Assembly (NCBI RefSeq): GCF_937873765.1
Contig: NZ_CALMZC010000021.1
Span: 25,342 to 89,341 of the forward strand
Direction: 5' to 3'
DNA length: 64,000 bases
From: an uncultured Thiothrix sp.
Lineage (GTDB): Bacteria; Pseudomonadota; Gammaproteobacteria; Thiotrichales; Thiotrichaceae
The notes beneath the pieces were generated by a model. It did not search any database, was not told where the DNA came from, and worked only from the letters and a program-made list of their open reading frames with translations. Both the position numbers and the translations under genes were made by a program. Positions 55,023 through 63,845 of the stretch are shown piece after piece (the first letter of the stretch is position 1; every line of letters begins with the position of its first letter).

Positions 55023-55037
55023 CACCGTAGCAATCAT
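55023..55037 (+). other. Candidate attR core, degenerate copy of the tRNA-Met 3' end
   Basis: CACCGTAGCAATCAT matches the tRNA 3' end at 13 of 15 bases, the first nine perfectly. It lies directly on the start region of the AEC permease gene, which lacks a clear ribosome binding site, as expected if the element's insertion replaced the native upstream sequence. A chance match cannot be excluded. Confidence 0.35.
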
Positions 55038-55947
55038 GACGCTGATTCTTACTACCATTTCACCGATTTTTATTTTGTTGATGCTTGGCTATCTAGCGAA
55101 GCGTACTGGTTTTTTACCTTCTGATTTTTGGCCGTATGTTGAAAAAGCCTCTTATTATGTGCTGTTGCCTGCACTCCTAATCCTTAACTTAAGCCAAGCA
55201 CAGATTCATTGGTCTGAAACTGGCCGTTTGATCTTCGCGATTATCTTAGTACCCATCTTGGCGGGTTTAGTCAGTTGGTCATTTAAAGTAGTTTTAAGCT
55301 TAAATGCCGCCGATTACACTTCATTTTTTCAAGGGGTAGTGCGTTTTAGTACCTACATTGGTTTAGCCATGTCTACAGTTTTCCCAGCACCAGCGCTGAC
55401 CTTAGGTGCGCTGGTATTGGCAGTGATGATTCCGGTGGTGAATATCTTATGTGTGCTAGTCTTTGCGTTGTTTGTACAAAGGCAGTTGAAGCTCAATATT
55501 TTAGTTAAGTCTTTAGCGACTAATCCTTTGCTAGTAGCCTGTGTCCTTGGGATGATTTTAAATATTTTACCTTGGAAGCTACCAGCCATTGTTATTGATG
55601 TATGTAAACCATTAGGGCAGATGGCTTTTCCAGCAGGCCTGCTCGCCGTGGGTGCAGGTCTCAATTTAGCGGCTTTAAAAGGTTTACACGCGCCTTTCTT
55701 TTGGAGTGCAGCCTTAAAACTGTTGGCAGTGCCTTTATTAGCCTTTGGTGTAGCCTTTGCTCTAGGCTTAGATGCCACGTCGAGCGCTATTTTAGTGATC
55801 TTTGCGGCTTTACCGACCTCGCCCTCTGCTTATATCTTAGCGCGCCAACTAGGCGGCAATGCGGAGTTAATGGCGGGCATGATTACGGGGCAAACTTTGT
55901 TGGCTTTAGTGACTTTGCCACTGGTGTTGTCCCTTTTGCTGCATTGA
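55036..55947 (+). CDS. AEC-family (auxin efflux carrier type) permease
   Basis: The 303-residue membrane protein has about ten spans in two five-helix halves: SPIFILLMLGYLAKRTGFLP, YVLLPALLILNLSQ, ALVLAVMIPVVNILCVLVF, and in the second half FPAGLLAVGAGLNLAALKG and FAALPTSPSAYILARQLGG. The Pro-containing middle helices are the transport motif. Substrates in bacteria are organic acids or unknown. The ATG at 55036 is chosen by family alignment. The upstream region belongs to the mobile element. Confidence 0.88.
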   Translation: MTLILTTISPIFILLMLGYLAKRTGFLPSDFWPYVEKASYYVLLPALLILNLSQAQIHWSETGRLIFAIILVPILAGLVSWSFKVVLSLNAADYTSFFQGVVRFSTYIGLAMSTVFPAPALTLGALVLAVMIPVVNILCVLVFALFVQRQLKLNILVKSLATNPLLVACVLGMILNILPWKLPAIVIDVCKPLGQMAFPAGLLAVGAGLNLAALKGLHAPFFWSAALKLLAVPLLAFGVAFALGLDATSSAILVIFAALPTSPSAYILARQLGGNAELMAGMITGQTLLALVTLPLVLSLLLH

Positions 55948-56049
55948 AGCAAAAAATATCTATATAACCCATCGAGTCACGTGAATTATCGCTGAATTCA
56001 TATTATGATTCGGCTCTTTTCTTTATAAATCCTTAATCAGGAGTTAAGT

Positions 56050-57744
56050 GTGGAACTGACCGGTGCCGAGATATTCGTTGAGTGTCTGAAGGCAGAAGGG
56101 GTTGATACCATCTTCGGCTATCCGGGTGGAGCAGTGTTACATATTTACGACGCGCTTTACAAAGAAGCTGAGCATGTCAACCACATTCTGGTGCGACACG
56201 AACAAGCAGCTGTGCATGCAGCTGAAGGCTATGCTAAGGCTACTAATAGACCTGGTGTGGTATTAGTCACTTCTGGCCCTGGTGCGACCAATGCCGTGAC
56301 AGGGATTGCCGATGCATACATGGATTCGGTACCGCTGGTGGTGTTTACAGGGCAAGTTCCACGCCATTTAATTGGCAATGATGCTTTCCAAGAAGTTGAC
56401 ATTGTGGGGATTACCCGTCCTTGTGTTAAGCATAATTTCTTGGTGACCGATGTAAAAGACTTAGCTTCAACCGTTAAGAAAGCGTTTTATATCGCTAGTA
56501 CTGGTCGCCCTGGCCCTGTGTTGGTGGATATTCCTAAGGATATTACGGCTGCTCGCTGTGAGTTCAATTATCCGAAAGAAATCAGTATTCGCTCTTATAA
56601 TCCAACAGTTAAAGGTAATAAGCGCCAAGTTCGCCGTGCGATTGATCTAATGCTGGAGAGTAAGCGCCCGATTTTGTATACCGGTGGTGGTGTGGTTTTA
56701 TCCGGTGGTGCGGCTGAATTAACGCAATTAGCGCGTGAACTGAAGTTTCCGGTTACGAATACGCTAATGGGTTTAGGAGCTTACCCTGCGACCGATCCTT
56801 TATTTGTCGGTATGCTCGGTATGCATGGGACTTATGAAGCTAACCATGCGATGCACCAGTCTGATTTAGTAATAGCGATTGGTGCGCGCTTTGATGACCG
56901 TGTGACAGGTAATATCGAGAAATTCTGCCCACACGCAAAAATTATTCACGTCGATATTGATCCCGCTTCTATTTCTAAAAATGTGAAGGTTGACATTCCC
57001 ATCGTTGGCGATGTCAAGCACGTTTTAGCCGATTTATTGGAAGAACTACACTCGCGCAAAGATTGGCAGACCGCCGATATTAGCGCATGGTGGGCGCAAA
57101 TTAATGAATGGCGTAAAACAGATTGCTTACATTATGAGCAGGATCATGAATCGATTCGCTCGCAGTTTGTCGTAGAAAAGTTATGGGAAGTCACGGGTGG
57201 AGATGCTTATGTCACTTCTGACGTAGGCCAACATCAAATGTGGGCTGCCCAGTTCTACAAATTTGATAAGCCCAATCGTTGGATTAACTCCGGTGGCTTA
57301 GGCACGATGGGTTTTGGCTTGCCAGCCGCGATGGGTGTACAGATTGCTTATCCTGAGGCAACGGTGGCTTGTATTACTGGCGATGGTAGTATTCAGATGA
57401 ATATTCAAGAGCTGTCCACCTGTATGCAATATCAATTGCCGATCAAGATTATCACCCTGAATAACGGTTATTTGGGGATGGTGCGCCAGTGGCAAGAATT
57501 CTTTTACCAGAAGCGTTACTCCATGTCTTATATGGATGCCTTGCCCGATTTCGTCAAATTGGCTGAAGCTTATGGACATGTGGGGATGCGCATTGAGCGC
57601 CCCGCCGATGTCGAAGGTGCACTGAAAGAAGCGATGGCAATGAAGAATCGTTTAGTGTTTATGGATTTTATCACTAAGCGTGAAAGCAATGTTTATCCGA
57701 TGGTTCCAGCCAATGCTGGTCACAATGAAATGATCTTGGTGTAA
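56050..57744 (+). CDS. ilvI: Acetolactate synthase, catalytic subunit
   Basis: This thiamine diphosphate enzyme of 564 residues condenses pyruvate (or 2-ketobutyrate) in branched-chain amino acid synthesis. The N-terminal part is LTGAEIFVECLKAEGVDTIF, with the catalytic Glu in LVRHEQAAVHAAEGYAKAT. The FAD/middle domain follows, and the ThDP-metal motif is GDGSIQMNIQELSTCMQYQL through ITLNNGYLGMVRQWQ. The start is GTG with AGGAG upstream. It lies 3 nt from ilvH. Confidence 0.97.
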   Translation: MELTGAEIFVECLKAEGVDTIFGYPGGAVLHIYDALYKEAEHVNHILVRHEQAAVHAAEGYAKATNRPGVVLVTSGPGATNAVTGIADAYMDSVPLVVFTGQVPRHLIGNDAFQEVDIVGITRPCVKHNFLVTDVKDLASTVKKAFYIASTGRPGPVLVDIPKDITAARCEFNYPKEISIRSYNPTVKGNKRQVRRAIDLMLESKRPILYTGGGVVLSGGAAELTQLARELKFPVTNTLMGLGAYPATDPLFVGMLGMHGTYEANHAMHQSDLVIAIGARFDDRVTGNIEKFCPHAKIIHVDIDPASISKNVKVDIPIVGDVKHVLADLLEELHSRKDWQTADISAWWAQINEWRKTDCLHYEQDHESIRSQFVVEKLWEVTGGDAYVTSDVGQHQMWAAQFYKFDKPNRWINSGGLGTMGFGLPAAMGVQIAYPEATVACITGDGSIQMNIQELSTCMQYQLPIKIITLNNGYLGMVRQWQEFFYQKRYSMSYMDALPDFVKLAEAYGHVGMRIERPADVEGALKEAMAMKNRLVFMDFITKRESNVYPMVPANAGHNEMILV

Positions 57745-57747
57745 GCG

Positions 57748-58254
57748 ATGAGTGACGAAATCCGGCATGTAATTTCCATTTTAATGGAAAATGAAGCAGG
57801 TGCCTTGTCGCGGGTATCTGGCTTGTTCTCAGCACGCGGCTATAACATTGAATCGCTTACCGTAGCACCGACTGAAGATGCTACCTTATCACGTTTGACT
57901 TTAGTCACCTTGTGTAGTGAGGAAATCGTTGAACAAATCATGAAGCAGCTACATAAACTGGTCGATGTAGTAAAGCTCATGGATTTAAACGATTATCCAC
58001 ATATTGAGCGTGAAATGATGCTGGTCAAGGTCGATGTACAAAAGCATGGTTCTTGTGATCAAGTGAAGCGCTTAACTGATATTTTCCGTGCACGGATTAT
58101 TGATGTGAGTGACAAAACCTATACGATTGAAGTCACCGGTAATCGTTCTAAACTGGATGCCTTCTTACAAGCATTGAGTGAGGCGCGGATCATGGAAGTT
58201 GTGCGCTCTGGAAGTATGGGAATTGCTCGTGGCTCCAGTGCTTTAACAGTGTAA
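57748..58254 (+). CDS. ilvH: Acetolactate synthase, regulatory subunit
   Basis: The 168-residue protein stimulates the catalytic subunit and confers valine inhibition. Its N-terminal ACT domain is ISILMENEAGALSRVSGLFS, ARGYNIESLTVAPTEDATLS, and the C-terminal domain contains MMLVKVDVQKHGSCDQVKRL and IMEVVRSGSMGIARG. The gene ends in a strong terminator. Confidence 0.97.
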   Translation: MSDEIRHVISILMENEAGALSRVSGLFSARGYNIESLTVAPTEDATLSRLTLVTLCSEEIVEQIMKQLHKLVDVVKLMDLNDYPHIEREMMLVKVDVQKHGSCDQVKRLTDIFRARIIDVSDKTYTIEVTGNRSKLDAFLQALSEARIMEVVRSGSMGIARGSSALTV

Positions 58255-58279
58255 AATACATAAGCTCAAGCTGAAATAT

Positions 58280-58311
58280 AAAAAGGGATAGTTCAAAACT
58301 ATCCCTTTTTT
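58280..58311. terminator. Bidirectional intrinsic terminator between ilvH and the HExxH gene
   Basis: AAAAAGGGATAGTT (58280-58293) and AACTATCCCTTTTT (58297-58310) are perfect 14-bp inverses around a 3-nt loop, with A-run and T-run on the two sides. It serves the ilvIH operon and the convergent gene alike. Confidence 0.92.
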
Positions 58312-58316
58312 ATTAT

Positions 58317-58817
58317 CTAAGCACGCAGTTTGAAAATTGGCTGATTTTGCCCATCGAGTAAGCCATGATGGATTAGCCAACGTTGTGCATCTTCGGCATC
58401 TTCTTCAAACCAGCGTTGTGCTGAACCTAAGCGGAAGGTATAACCCCAACGATCCATATCAAGTAGGGCACGTACTTTCCCAAAGCTTGGAAGTTGATCA
58501 GCGAGTAGAATCTGCAAATAACACACAGCATCTTCTTCTGCGGTCTCACCACCGGCATCAGTATGCAAGTGCTGGCGACGCTCTTCATCCATACAAATAA
58601 GGTGACAAGTTTCATGTAGAAATGAATGCACAGGCGTATCAGGGCGAATATAGATCGTTTGTCCAATCATCCCAGCTTCGGAGTCACCCCAATAACTGCC
58701 CGGAATCTTAGCTTGAGGCTCTACCAGCACTAAGGATAAGCCATAGCGACCTAACAGTTGCTGTAAAGCTGGCAAGGGCAATTCAGCAACCGTCATCACC
58801 TGTTTGGTAGCACTCAC
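58317..58817 (-). CDS. Putative metallopeptidase-like protein with an HExxH motif
   Basis: The protein has 166 residues from the GTG at 58817, which overlaps the upstream stop as GTGA; an ATG at 58796 is an alternative. The HETCH motif in SFLHETCHLICMDEE is a zinc-peptidase-type site. A following acidic segment (TAEEDAVCYLQILL) could give the third ligand, as in gluzincin-like folds. It has no signal peptide, so it is cytosolic. The family is not one I can name. It is coupled with the CopD-like membrane protein. Confidence 0.65.
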   Translation of the reverse strand: MSATKQVMTVAELPLPALQQLLGRYGLSLVLVEPQAKIPGSYWGDSEAGMIGQTIYIRPDTPVHSFLHETCHLICMDEERRQHLHTDAGGETAEEDAVCYLQILLADQLPSFGKVRALLDMDRWGYTFRLGSAQRWFEEDAEDAQRWLIHHGLLDGQNQPIFKLRA

Positions 58818-59272
58818 AGCCAATATTTACCTGCAGCACCAATCACTATGTTAACCAAGCCAATCATGAGATTTAAACCGACCAAAAAGCGAATTTGGTT
58901 TAAGGCTTTGCCTGCTTCTTGCCAATTGGATTGCTGTACATAGTGGGTCAAGCGTTTATAAGGTGCAAAGAAAACGTGTAAAAAAATTGCCATCATTATC
59001 AAGCCAAGGGTATGCATGATGTGAATAAATACCGGTGCATTTTTCATCCCACCATAAGGGCCAAACAGCATCCAATAGCCTGAGGCCAAAATTAAAGCAA
59101 TAGCAGCCCATACCCAAGGAAAAAATCGACTAAACACGCCTTGCCATAAGGGTAAACGTTGCGGTGGCTGCAATTGACTCGCAGCAATGGGGCGCAATAC
59201 CATGTAAGCGAAAAACATTCCACCTACCCATACAGTAATCGCTAAGACATGTAGTGCTAAAGCAATCGACAT
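58814..59272 (-). CDS. CopD-like integral membrane protein
   Basis: The 152-residue protein has four membrane spans with conserved helix residues: ALHVLAITVWVGGMFFAYMV (His and Trp), WAAIALILASGYWMLFGP, HIMHTLGLIMMAIFLHVFFA and LVGLNLMIGLVNIVIG. Histidines in spans one and three suit heme or copper binding. This matches the CopD / DUF2269-like fold; its substrate is uncertain. The ATG at 59272 follows AAGGAAG. Confidence 0.75.
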   Translation of the reverse strand: MSIALALHVLAITVWVGGMFFAYMVLRPIAASQLQPPQRLPLWQGVFSRFFPWVWAAIALILASGYWMLFGPYGGMKNAPVFIHIMHTLGLIMMAIFLHVFFAPYKRLTHYVQQSNWQEAGKALNQIRFLVGLNLMIGLVNIVIGAAGKYWL

Positions 59273-59299
59273 GCTAACTTCCTTTTAGCTAATAAATTC

Positions 59300-61228
59300 T
59301 TAAACTTTGTTGGGATAGTGATAATAATCATCACCATAGCCTAAACGCTCGGCATCTTTAACTTGGTTCAAGATGATCCCTGAAACCTGTGCGCCAGTTT
59401 CTTGTAAGCGTTTTAATGCATTATTAATGGTACTGGTGCTGGTGTCATTAGCATGTACAGTTAGTAAGGTGATATTCGCTAGCGAGGTTAAAATCATCGC
59501 ATCTGCTAAACCTAAAATAGGTGGGCCATCCAGAATTACCACATCATAATGCTGGCCTGCAGCCTTTAGTAGTGCTTCCATCTTAGTATTAGCTAAGAGT
59601 TCAGAAGGATCGGTCGGTGGGGTGCCTGCTACCACAATATCTAAATTCGGCACATTCGAAGTTTGCGATAGTTGATCTAAAGGATATTCGCCCGATAAAT
59701 ACCCGACTAGATTTTGCTGGTTCCTAGTGCCAATTAGCTTGTGCAAAGAGGGATTACGCAAATCAGCATCAATTAATAAGACACGATTACCCGTATGGGC
59801 AAACGCACTAGCTAAGTTCATAGCTATGGTGGTTTTACCCTCATTAGCACGTGCACTGGTAATAAATAACACCGGATTTTCGTTCTGTTCACGCAGTTTA
59901 AAGCGAATCGTGGTACGTAAAGAGCGGAAGGACTCTGCTAATGCTGACTTGGGCGAATTTAAAACTAATTGTGAAATTTTCTTGGGATCATTTTCACTGA
60001 CTGCAGGGACTAAACCTAAAACGGGTAAACGGGTTTGGCGTTCTAATTCGTTAATATCTTTAACACTGTCATCTATAAATTCGCGCAAGAAAGCAGCAGC
60101 GATACCTAGGAATAAGCCTAGTAAGCCAGCAAACATAAGATTAGTTGATAAGTTTGGCTTAAATTTTTTCAGAGGAGGCAATGCCTTATCAATAATGCTT
60201 AAATTATTGCTACCCGCTTCACCAGCCACATTAATTTCCTTTAGGCGTTGGAGTAAACCCTGATAAAGAGCCTGATTAGTTTCAACTTCACGCTCTAAGG
60301 TGTTGTAAGCCACCCGGCTATCTTGGAAGATCAGTGCTTTCTTTTCTTCCTCACTTAAAGCATCACGCAATAATTCAGCACGTTTTCTAGCCGCTGAAAG
60401 CTCACTTTGTCGTGCTGGATCAGTTTCAATAATAATTGCTTCGCTTTCAGCTTTTACAAGCTCCTCAGAGAGGCGCATGATTTTATGCGAGCTAGTGGTT
60501 GATTCTTTATCATCTAGGTTGATGATAGTATTTTCTTTGGCATAAGCGTTCAGAGCTTTTTCGCTTTCTTGTAATTTGCCCTTTGCTTCTTGAATTTGTT
60601 GTTGTAAGAAAGTTTGTGCGCCCCCTGTCAATTCTAAGCGGCGAGTTCGATTGCTATTCACAAACTCTTCGACGATAGCGTTGGCGACTTCGGCTGCTTT
60701 TTCTGGGCTAGATGCATCAAAATGGATGGCAACTAGGCGCGAATTTTTAATCGGCTCAATATCCAAATTTTCCATAATGGCATTAGCTAAAGCAGTTTTG
60801 CTATTAGCTGTATCAACTGGCGAAAATAGACTTTTAACCTTACCTAATAAAGAACGGCGAATAACATCTTCGGTTAGTTGTAATTTGTCGATGACTTTTT
60901 CGATTACCGAATAGCTTCTAATTAATTCAAACTGGGTAGCGTAAAAGTCGCGGGTATCGCGGATATCGCCGTTATTTAAAAAATCTACATTGACAACCTT
61001 GGTCGCTTCACGTTCAACTTGTAAAGTAGCAGTGGCACGGTAGACTGGGCTACTTAAAAAAGTTAAGAGTAAGGCGAGAAGTAAGGTTGCCCCAACAATA
61101 CCCAACACCAATTTTTTCTGACGCACTAGAGTCTTCCAAAATTCACGCAGATCGAGGGTATCCTGAGCCGTGGCGTAAGCTGGAACGTGACTGGTTCCAT
61201 TTACTTGACTTGCAGTGTTCTGATTCAT
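59300..61228 (-). CDS. Wzc-type polysaccharide co-polymerase with tyrosine autokinase
   Basis: The protein has 642 residues. N-terminal Wzz domain: membrane span at about 40-57 (LVLGIVGATLLLALLLTF), then a periplasmic coiled coil (about 190-330), a GNVR-like segment and a second span near 370. The C-terminal BY-kinase has Walker A in SARANEGKTTIAMNLASAF, Walker A' LIDADLRNPSLHKLIG and Walker B VVILDGPPILGLAD. The tail YGDDYYHYPNKV is the autophosphorylated tyrosine cluster. It controls chain length and export of the exopolysaccharide made by neighbouring genes. Confidence 0.92.
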   Translation of the reverse strand: MNQNTASQVNGTSHVPAYATAQDTLDLREFWKTLVRQKKLVLGIVGATLLLALLLTFLSSPVYRATATLQVEREATKVVNVDFLNNGDIRDTRDFYATQFELIRSYSVIEKVIDKLQLTEDVIRRSLLGKVKSLFSPVDTANSKTALANAIMENLDIEPIKNSRLVAIHFDASSPEKAAEVANAIVEEFVNSNRTRRLELTGGAQTFLQQQIQEAKGKLQESEKALNAYAKENTIINLDDKESTTSSHKIMRLSEELVKAESEAIIIETDPARQSELSAARKRAELLRDALSEEEKKALIFQDSRVAYNTLEREVETNQALYQGLLQRLKEINVAGEAGSNNLSIIDKALPPLKKFKPNLSTNLMFAGLLGLFLGIAAAFLREFIDDSVKDINELERQTRLPVLGLVPAVSENDPKKISQLVLNSPKSALAESFRSLRTTIRFKLREQNENPVLFITSARANEGKTTIAMNLASAFAHTGNRVLLIDADLRNPSLHKLIGTRNQQNLVGYLSGEYPLDQLSQTSNVPNLDIVVAGTPPTDPSELLANTKMEALLKAAGQHYDVVILDGPPILGLADAMILTSLANITLLTVHANDTSTSTINNALKRLQETGAQVSGIILNQVKDAERLGYGDDYYHYPNKV

Positions 61229-61338
61229 AGTCGGTATATGTAAGTTCTTGGGGTTAATCGTATTTTCGGTATGGTAGCGCTGGTCAAGTTTGACTAAAAC
61301 GCAGGATTTTATCTTGTGGAAGGCGAGTGTGCATAGAC

Positions 61339-62436
61339 TTAAGTGCTTGAGCTAGCTTTCCCAGATGAGCCGTAAAATGAGTTGATCAAACGCCGTAACG
61401 GTGTTTCCATGTATTTAAAAGATAAAATAGAGGCTACGGTTAGCAAGATCGCAAATAGATAATAGTGCAGATTAGCATCTAAAGGTAACCAATGGCCTAC
61501 GACTCGGTCATAAATTCCATAAACTGGCCGCTGCAGAATATACAATGAATAGCTTGCTTCGCCTAGCAATACTAAAAAAGGTAAAGACATGAAGCGTTTA
61601 GTCCAGCCGTTATTAACCGCTAAAAGCACTAAAATAGCCAAGAAAACAGGCGCAATTAAGCCGTTATTGTAGTCAATCAAAAAGCCTAACTGCTGTTCAA
61701 AGCTTGCTTCATAAGCTAGTAATAAGATGACTAAGACAGTAAGAGTCAAGATGCCTAAGCCATTCCAAGGCTGATTAAGCTTGCTAAAATCCCCCTTGCA
61801 GAAGGCCATTCCTACTACCAAGCCTAACATGAAGGTGCTCATATGCATTAAAGGGTGATAGTAGATAAACTGATGCAATACTCCTTTCACTTCATAACCC
61901 ACATAGTTGTGTAAGACGATTTGCAGAAGTTGAGTGCCAAGCCATAAGCTTAGCGTAATCAGCTTTAGAGCTTTTAAACCTTTAGCATGCACAAAATAAA
62001 GTAGAAAGGGAAAGCTTAGGTAAAATAAGGCTTCAACGGAAAGTGACCAACCGGGAGAGTTGAGTACCATCGCATAACCTGGTATCCAAGCCTGCAGCAT
62101 CGTTAGGCTTAAGCCAACAGCAGCAGGATCTCGTCCATCGGTTTTAAGATTAGCCAAAATCATCAGAACTAGGGCTAGTAAGTAAACCGGATAGATGCGC
62201 GCAAAGCGTGCTAGCCAGTATTTAGTTTTGTTAATGCGAGGACGTTCAGGCTGATAATAAGCGACCGCCATTATAAACCCAGAAAGTACAAAGAAAAAGC
62301 TAACTGCTATAGGACCGGCAGTAACAATTGGATGCCACCATGTATTAGTGGCAGGAAACGCTTGTTGTCCGAAATGAAAGAATACAACCGTTAAGGCAGC
62401 GATGTAACGAGTAAAGGTGAGCTGATCAAGTTTCAA
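61339..62436 (-). CDS. Membrane acyltransferase, family 3 (OafA-like)
   Basis: The 365-residue protein has about ten membrane spans. The catalytic motif region is LTFTRYIAALTVVFFHFGQQ (with Arg and His), and the family segment SFFFVLSGFIMAVAYYQP follows. Then come RFARIYPVYLLALVLMI, GWSLSVEALFYLSFPF and EASYSLYILQRPVYGIYD. Such enzymes acetylate or acylate surface sugars. Its location between the Wzc-like and sugar-transferase genes suggests modification of the same polysaccharide. Confidence 0.9.
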   Translation of the reverse strand: MKLDQLTFTRYIAALTVVFFHFGQQAFPATNTWWHPIVTAGPIAVSFFFVLSGFIMAVAYYQPERPRINKTKYWLARFARIYPVYLLALVLMILANLKTDGRDPAAVGLSLTMLQAWIPGYAMVLNSPGWSLSVEALFYLSFPFLLYFVHAKGLKALKLITLSLWLGTQLLQIVLHNYVGYEVKGVLHQFIYYHPLMHMSTFMLGLVVGMAFCKGDFSKLNQPWNGLGILTLTVLVILLLAYEASFEQQLGFLIDYNNGLIAPVFLAILVLLAVNNGWTKRFMSLPFLVLLGEASYSLYILQRPVYGIYDRVVGHWLPLDANLHYYLFAILLTVASILSFKYMETPLRRLINSFYGSSGKASSST

Positions 62437-62459
62437 GGTTGTCTAAGACTAAGTTTAAT

Positions 62460-63845
62460 TTAGTAAGCATTTTTATCCGACAAGGTTTTAAAAGCAGTCG
62501 CCACAATAATCCGTAAGTCTAACCACAAGCTCCATGAGCGAATGTATTCCATATCACATTCAACGCGCTTTTGCATTTTATATAAAGTGTCAGTTTCACC
62601 ACGCCAGCCATTCACTTGTGCCCAACCAGTAATACCAGGCTTCATCATATGACGCTGCATATAGCCCGGAATGAGTGCTTTATAAGCTTCATTGTGAGCA
62701 AGTGCATGTGGACGTGGTCCTACAATGGACATGTGGCCTTGAATGACATTAAAAAACTGTGGCAGCTCATCTAAAGAAGTTTTACGTAGGAAAGCACCAA
62801 CTTTAGTGACACGCACATCATTACGTATAGCTTGCTTAATCACCTCGCCATTTTCGCACACCGTCATAGTGCGGAACTTCCAAACTTGGAACTCTTCACC
62901 TTTTAAGCCATGACGTGACTGCTTAAAGAGTATGGGGCCAGGAGATGTAGTTTTAATGGCCAAAGCAATAACAGCCATAATAGGCAAGATTAAAAGAAGA
63001 ATTAGGCTACCAACAATTAAATCTTCAGCACGCTTAATAAAGGCACGTTGCGCTGAAAGGGGGGCATCATAAATACACAACACCGGTGTATCAGCAATTT
63101 CTAAATACTTATTATGTAGCAGTGCATGAGTGAAGTTATCAGGGATTAAACGGACTGGCGTAATAGTATCCGCTAACTGACTAATAAGCTGACTAGAAAA
63201 ATGTTGATTTTGAGTTGGCAAGGCTAAGTAAATTTGATCCCATGTGCCATTACGAGCCGCATCTAGTAAATCATCGGCAGTGCCAATCTTGGCATAATTG
63301 CTTGGTAAGCTAGCAGTATCCACATCAACACTATAGAAACCGGCGACTTGTAGACCTGATTCGGGTTGAGTGTTAATCGAGTCTGCAAAGCGTAAACCGG
63401 TGTCAGTAATACCCACAATCGCAATATTACGATTACGAATGCCAATACGTTTAAGGTGGGACAATAAAACGCGTAAGGTATAGCGGCTAAGTACTAGTAG
63501 ACTAGGGGTAGTAACCAACCAGCCAACTAGTACAACACGCGAAAACTGCTCAGAGCTTTTGGCAATGAAAATAATAAACACCAGCAAGAAAAAGGTGGTG
63601 AGCCAGGTGACAACCGTGCGCATAGCTTCGTCACGGAAGAAGGGTCGCCCACTCCAAGAGGTATAAATATCTGTAAAGCGCCCCACTAGGCCAAAGATAA
63701 GAGAAGCCCCTAAGCCAATTGCTAAATAGCCATTGAAGAAGTCATAATTGGGGTCGTAAACGGATGCTAGAAGTACAATGCTTAAAATAACCAGCGTATC
63801 TGTACTGCGGTAGACGAGTTCAGAACTGATTTTTTTATCGACCAT
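62460..63845 (-). CDS. Undecaprenyl-phosphate sugar-1-phosphate transferase (WcaJ/WbaP type)
   Basis: The 461-residue membrane enzyme loads the first sugar phosphate onto the lipid carrier. It has four N-terminal spans, a CoA-binding-like domain (IAIVGITDTGLRFADSIN), a fifth span near 275 (LIVGSLILLLILPIMAVIAL) and the cytosolic catalytic domain. That domain contains QSRHGLKGEEFQVWKFRTM, RKTSLDELPQFFNVIQGHMS, VGPRPHALAHNE and KPGITGWAQVNGWRGET. Glucose is the likely sugar, but galactose cannot be excluded. It is probably an early gene of the locus; more genes may lie to the right. Confidence 0.93.
   Translation of the reverse strand: MVDKKISSELVYRSTDTLVILSIVLLASVYDPNYDFFNGYLAIGLGASLIFGLVGRFTDIYTSWSGRPFFRDEAMRTVVTWLTTFFLLVFIIFIAKSSEQFSRVVLVGWLVTTPSLLVLSRYTLRVLLSHLKRIGIRNRNIAIVGITDTGLRFADSINTQPESGLQVAGFYSVDVDTASLPSNYAKIGTADDLLDAARNGTWDQIYLALPTQNQHFSSQLISQLADTITPVRLIPDNFTHALLHNKYLEIADTPVLCIYDAPLSAQRAFIKRAEDLIVGSLILLLILPIMAVIALAIKTTSPGPILFKQSRHGLKGEEFQVWKFRTMTVCENGEVIKQAIRNDVRVTKVGAFLRKTSLDELPQFFNVIQGHMSIVGPRPHALAHNEAYKALIPGYMQRHMMKPGITGWAQVNGWRGETDTLYKMQKRVECDMEYIRSWSLWLDLRIIVATAFKTLSDKNAY

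Larger units (their letters stand above)
42940..55031. mobile_element. Integrated P4-like / plasmid-like island at tRNA-Met, about 12.1 kb
   Basis: The block carries a tyrosine integrase, AlpA-type regulator, Toprim primase, split DUF927 helicase, O-like replication protein, ProQ/FinO protein, DUF29 protein and unknown genes, nearly all on the minus strand opposite the integrase. It interrupts an otherwise housekeeping order between ychF/tRNA-Met and the AEC permease. No structural phage, conjugation or plasmid-partition genes are recognised. The left limit is the tRNA 3' end. The right limit is set by an imperfect 15-nt copy of it and by integrase arm-like repeats, so it is provisional to within about 100 bp. 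Confidence 0.85.
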
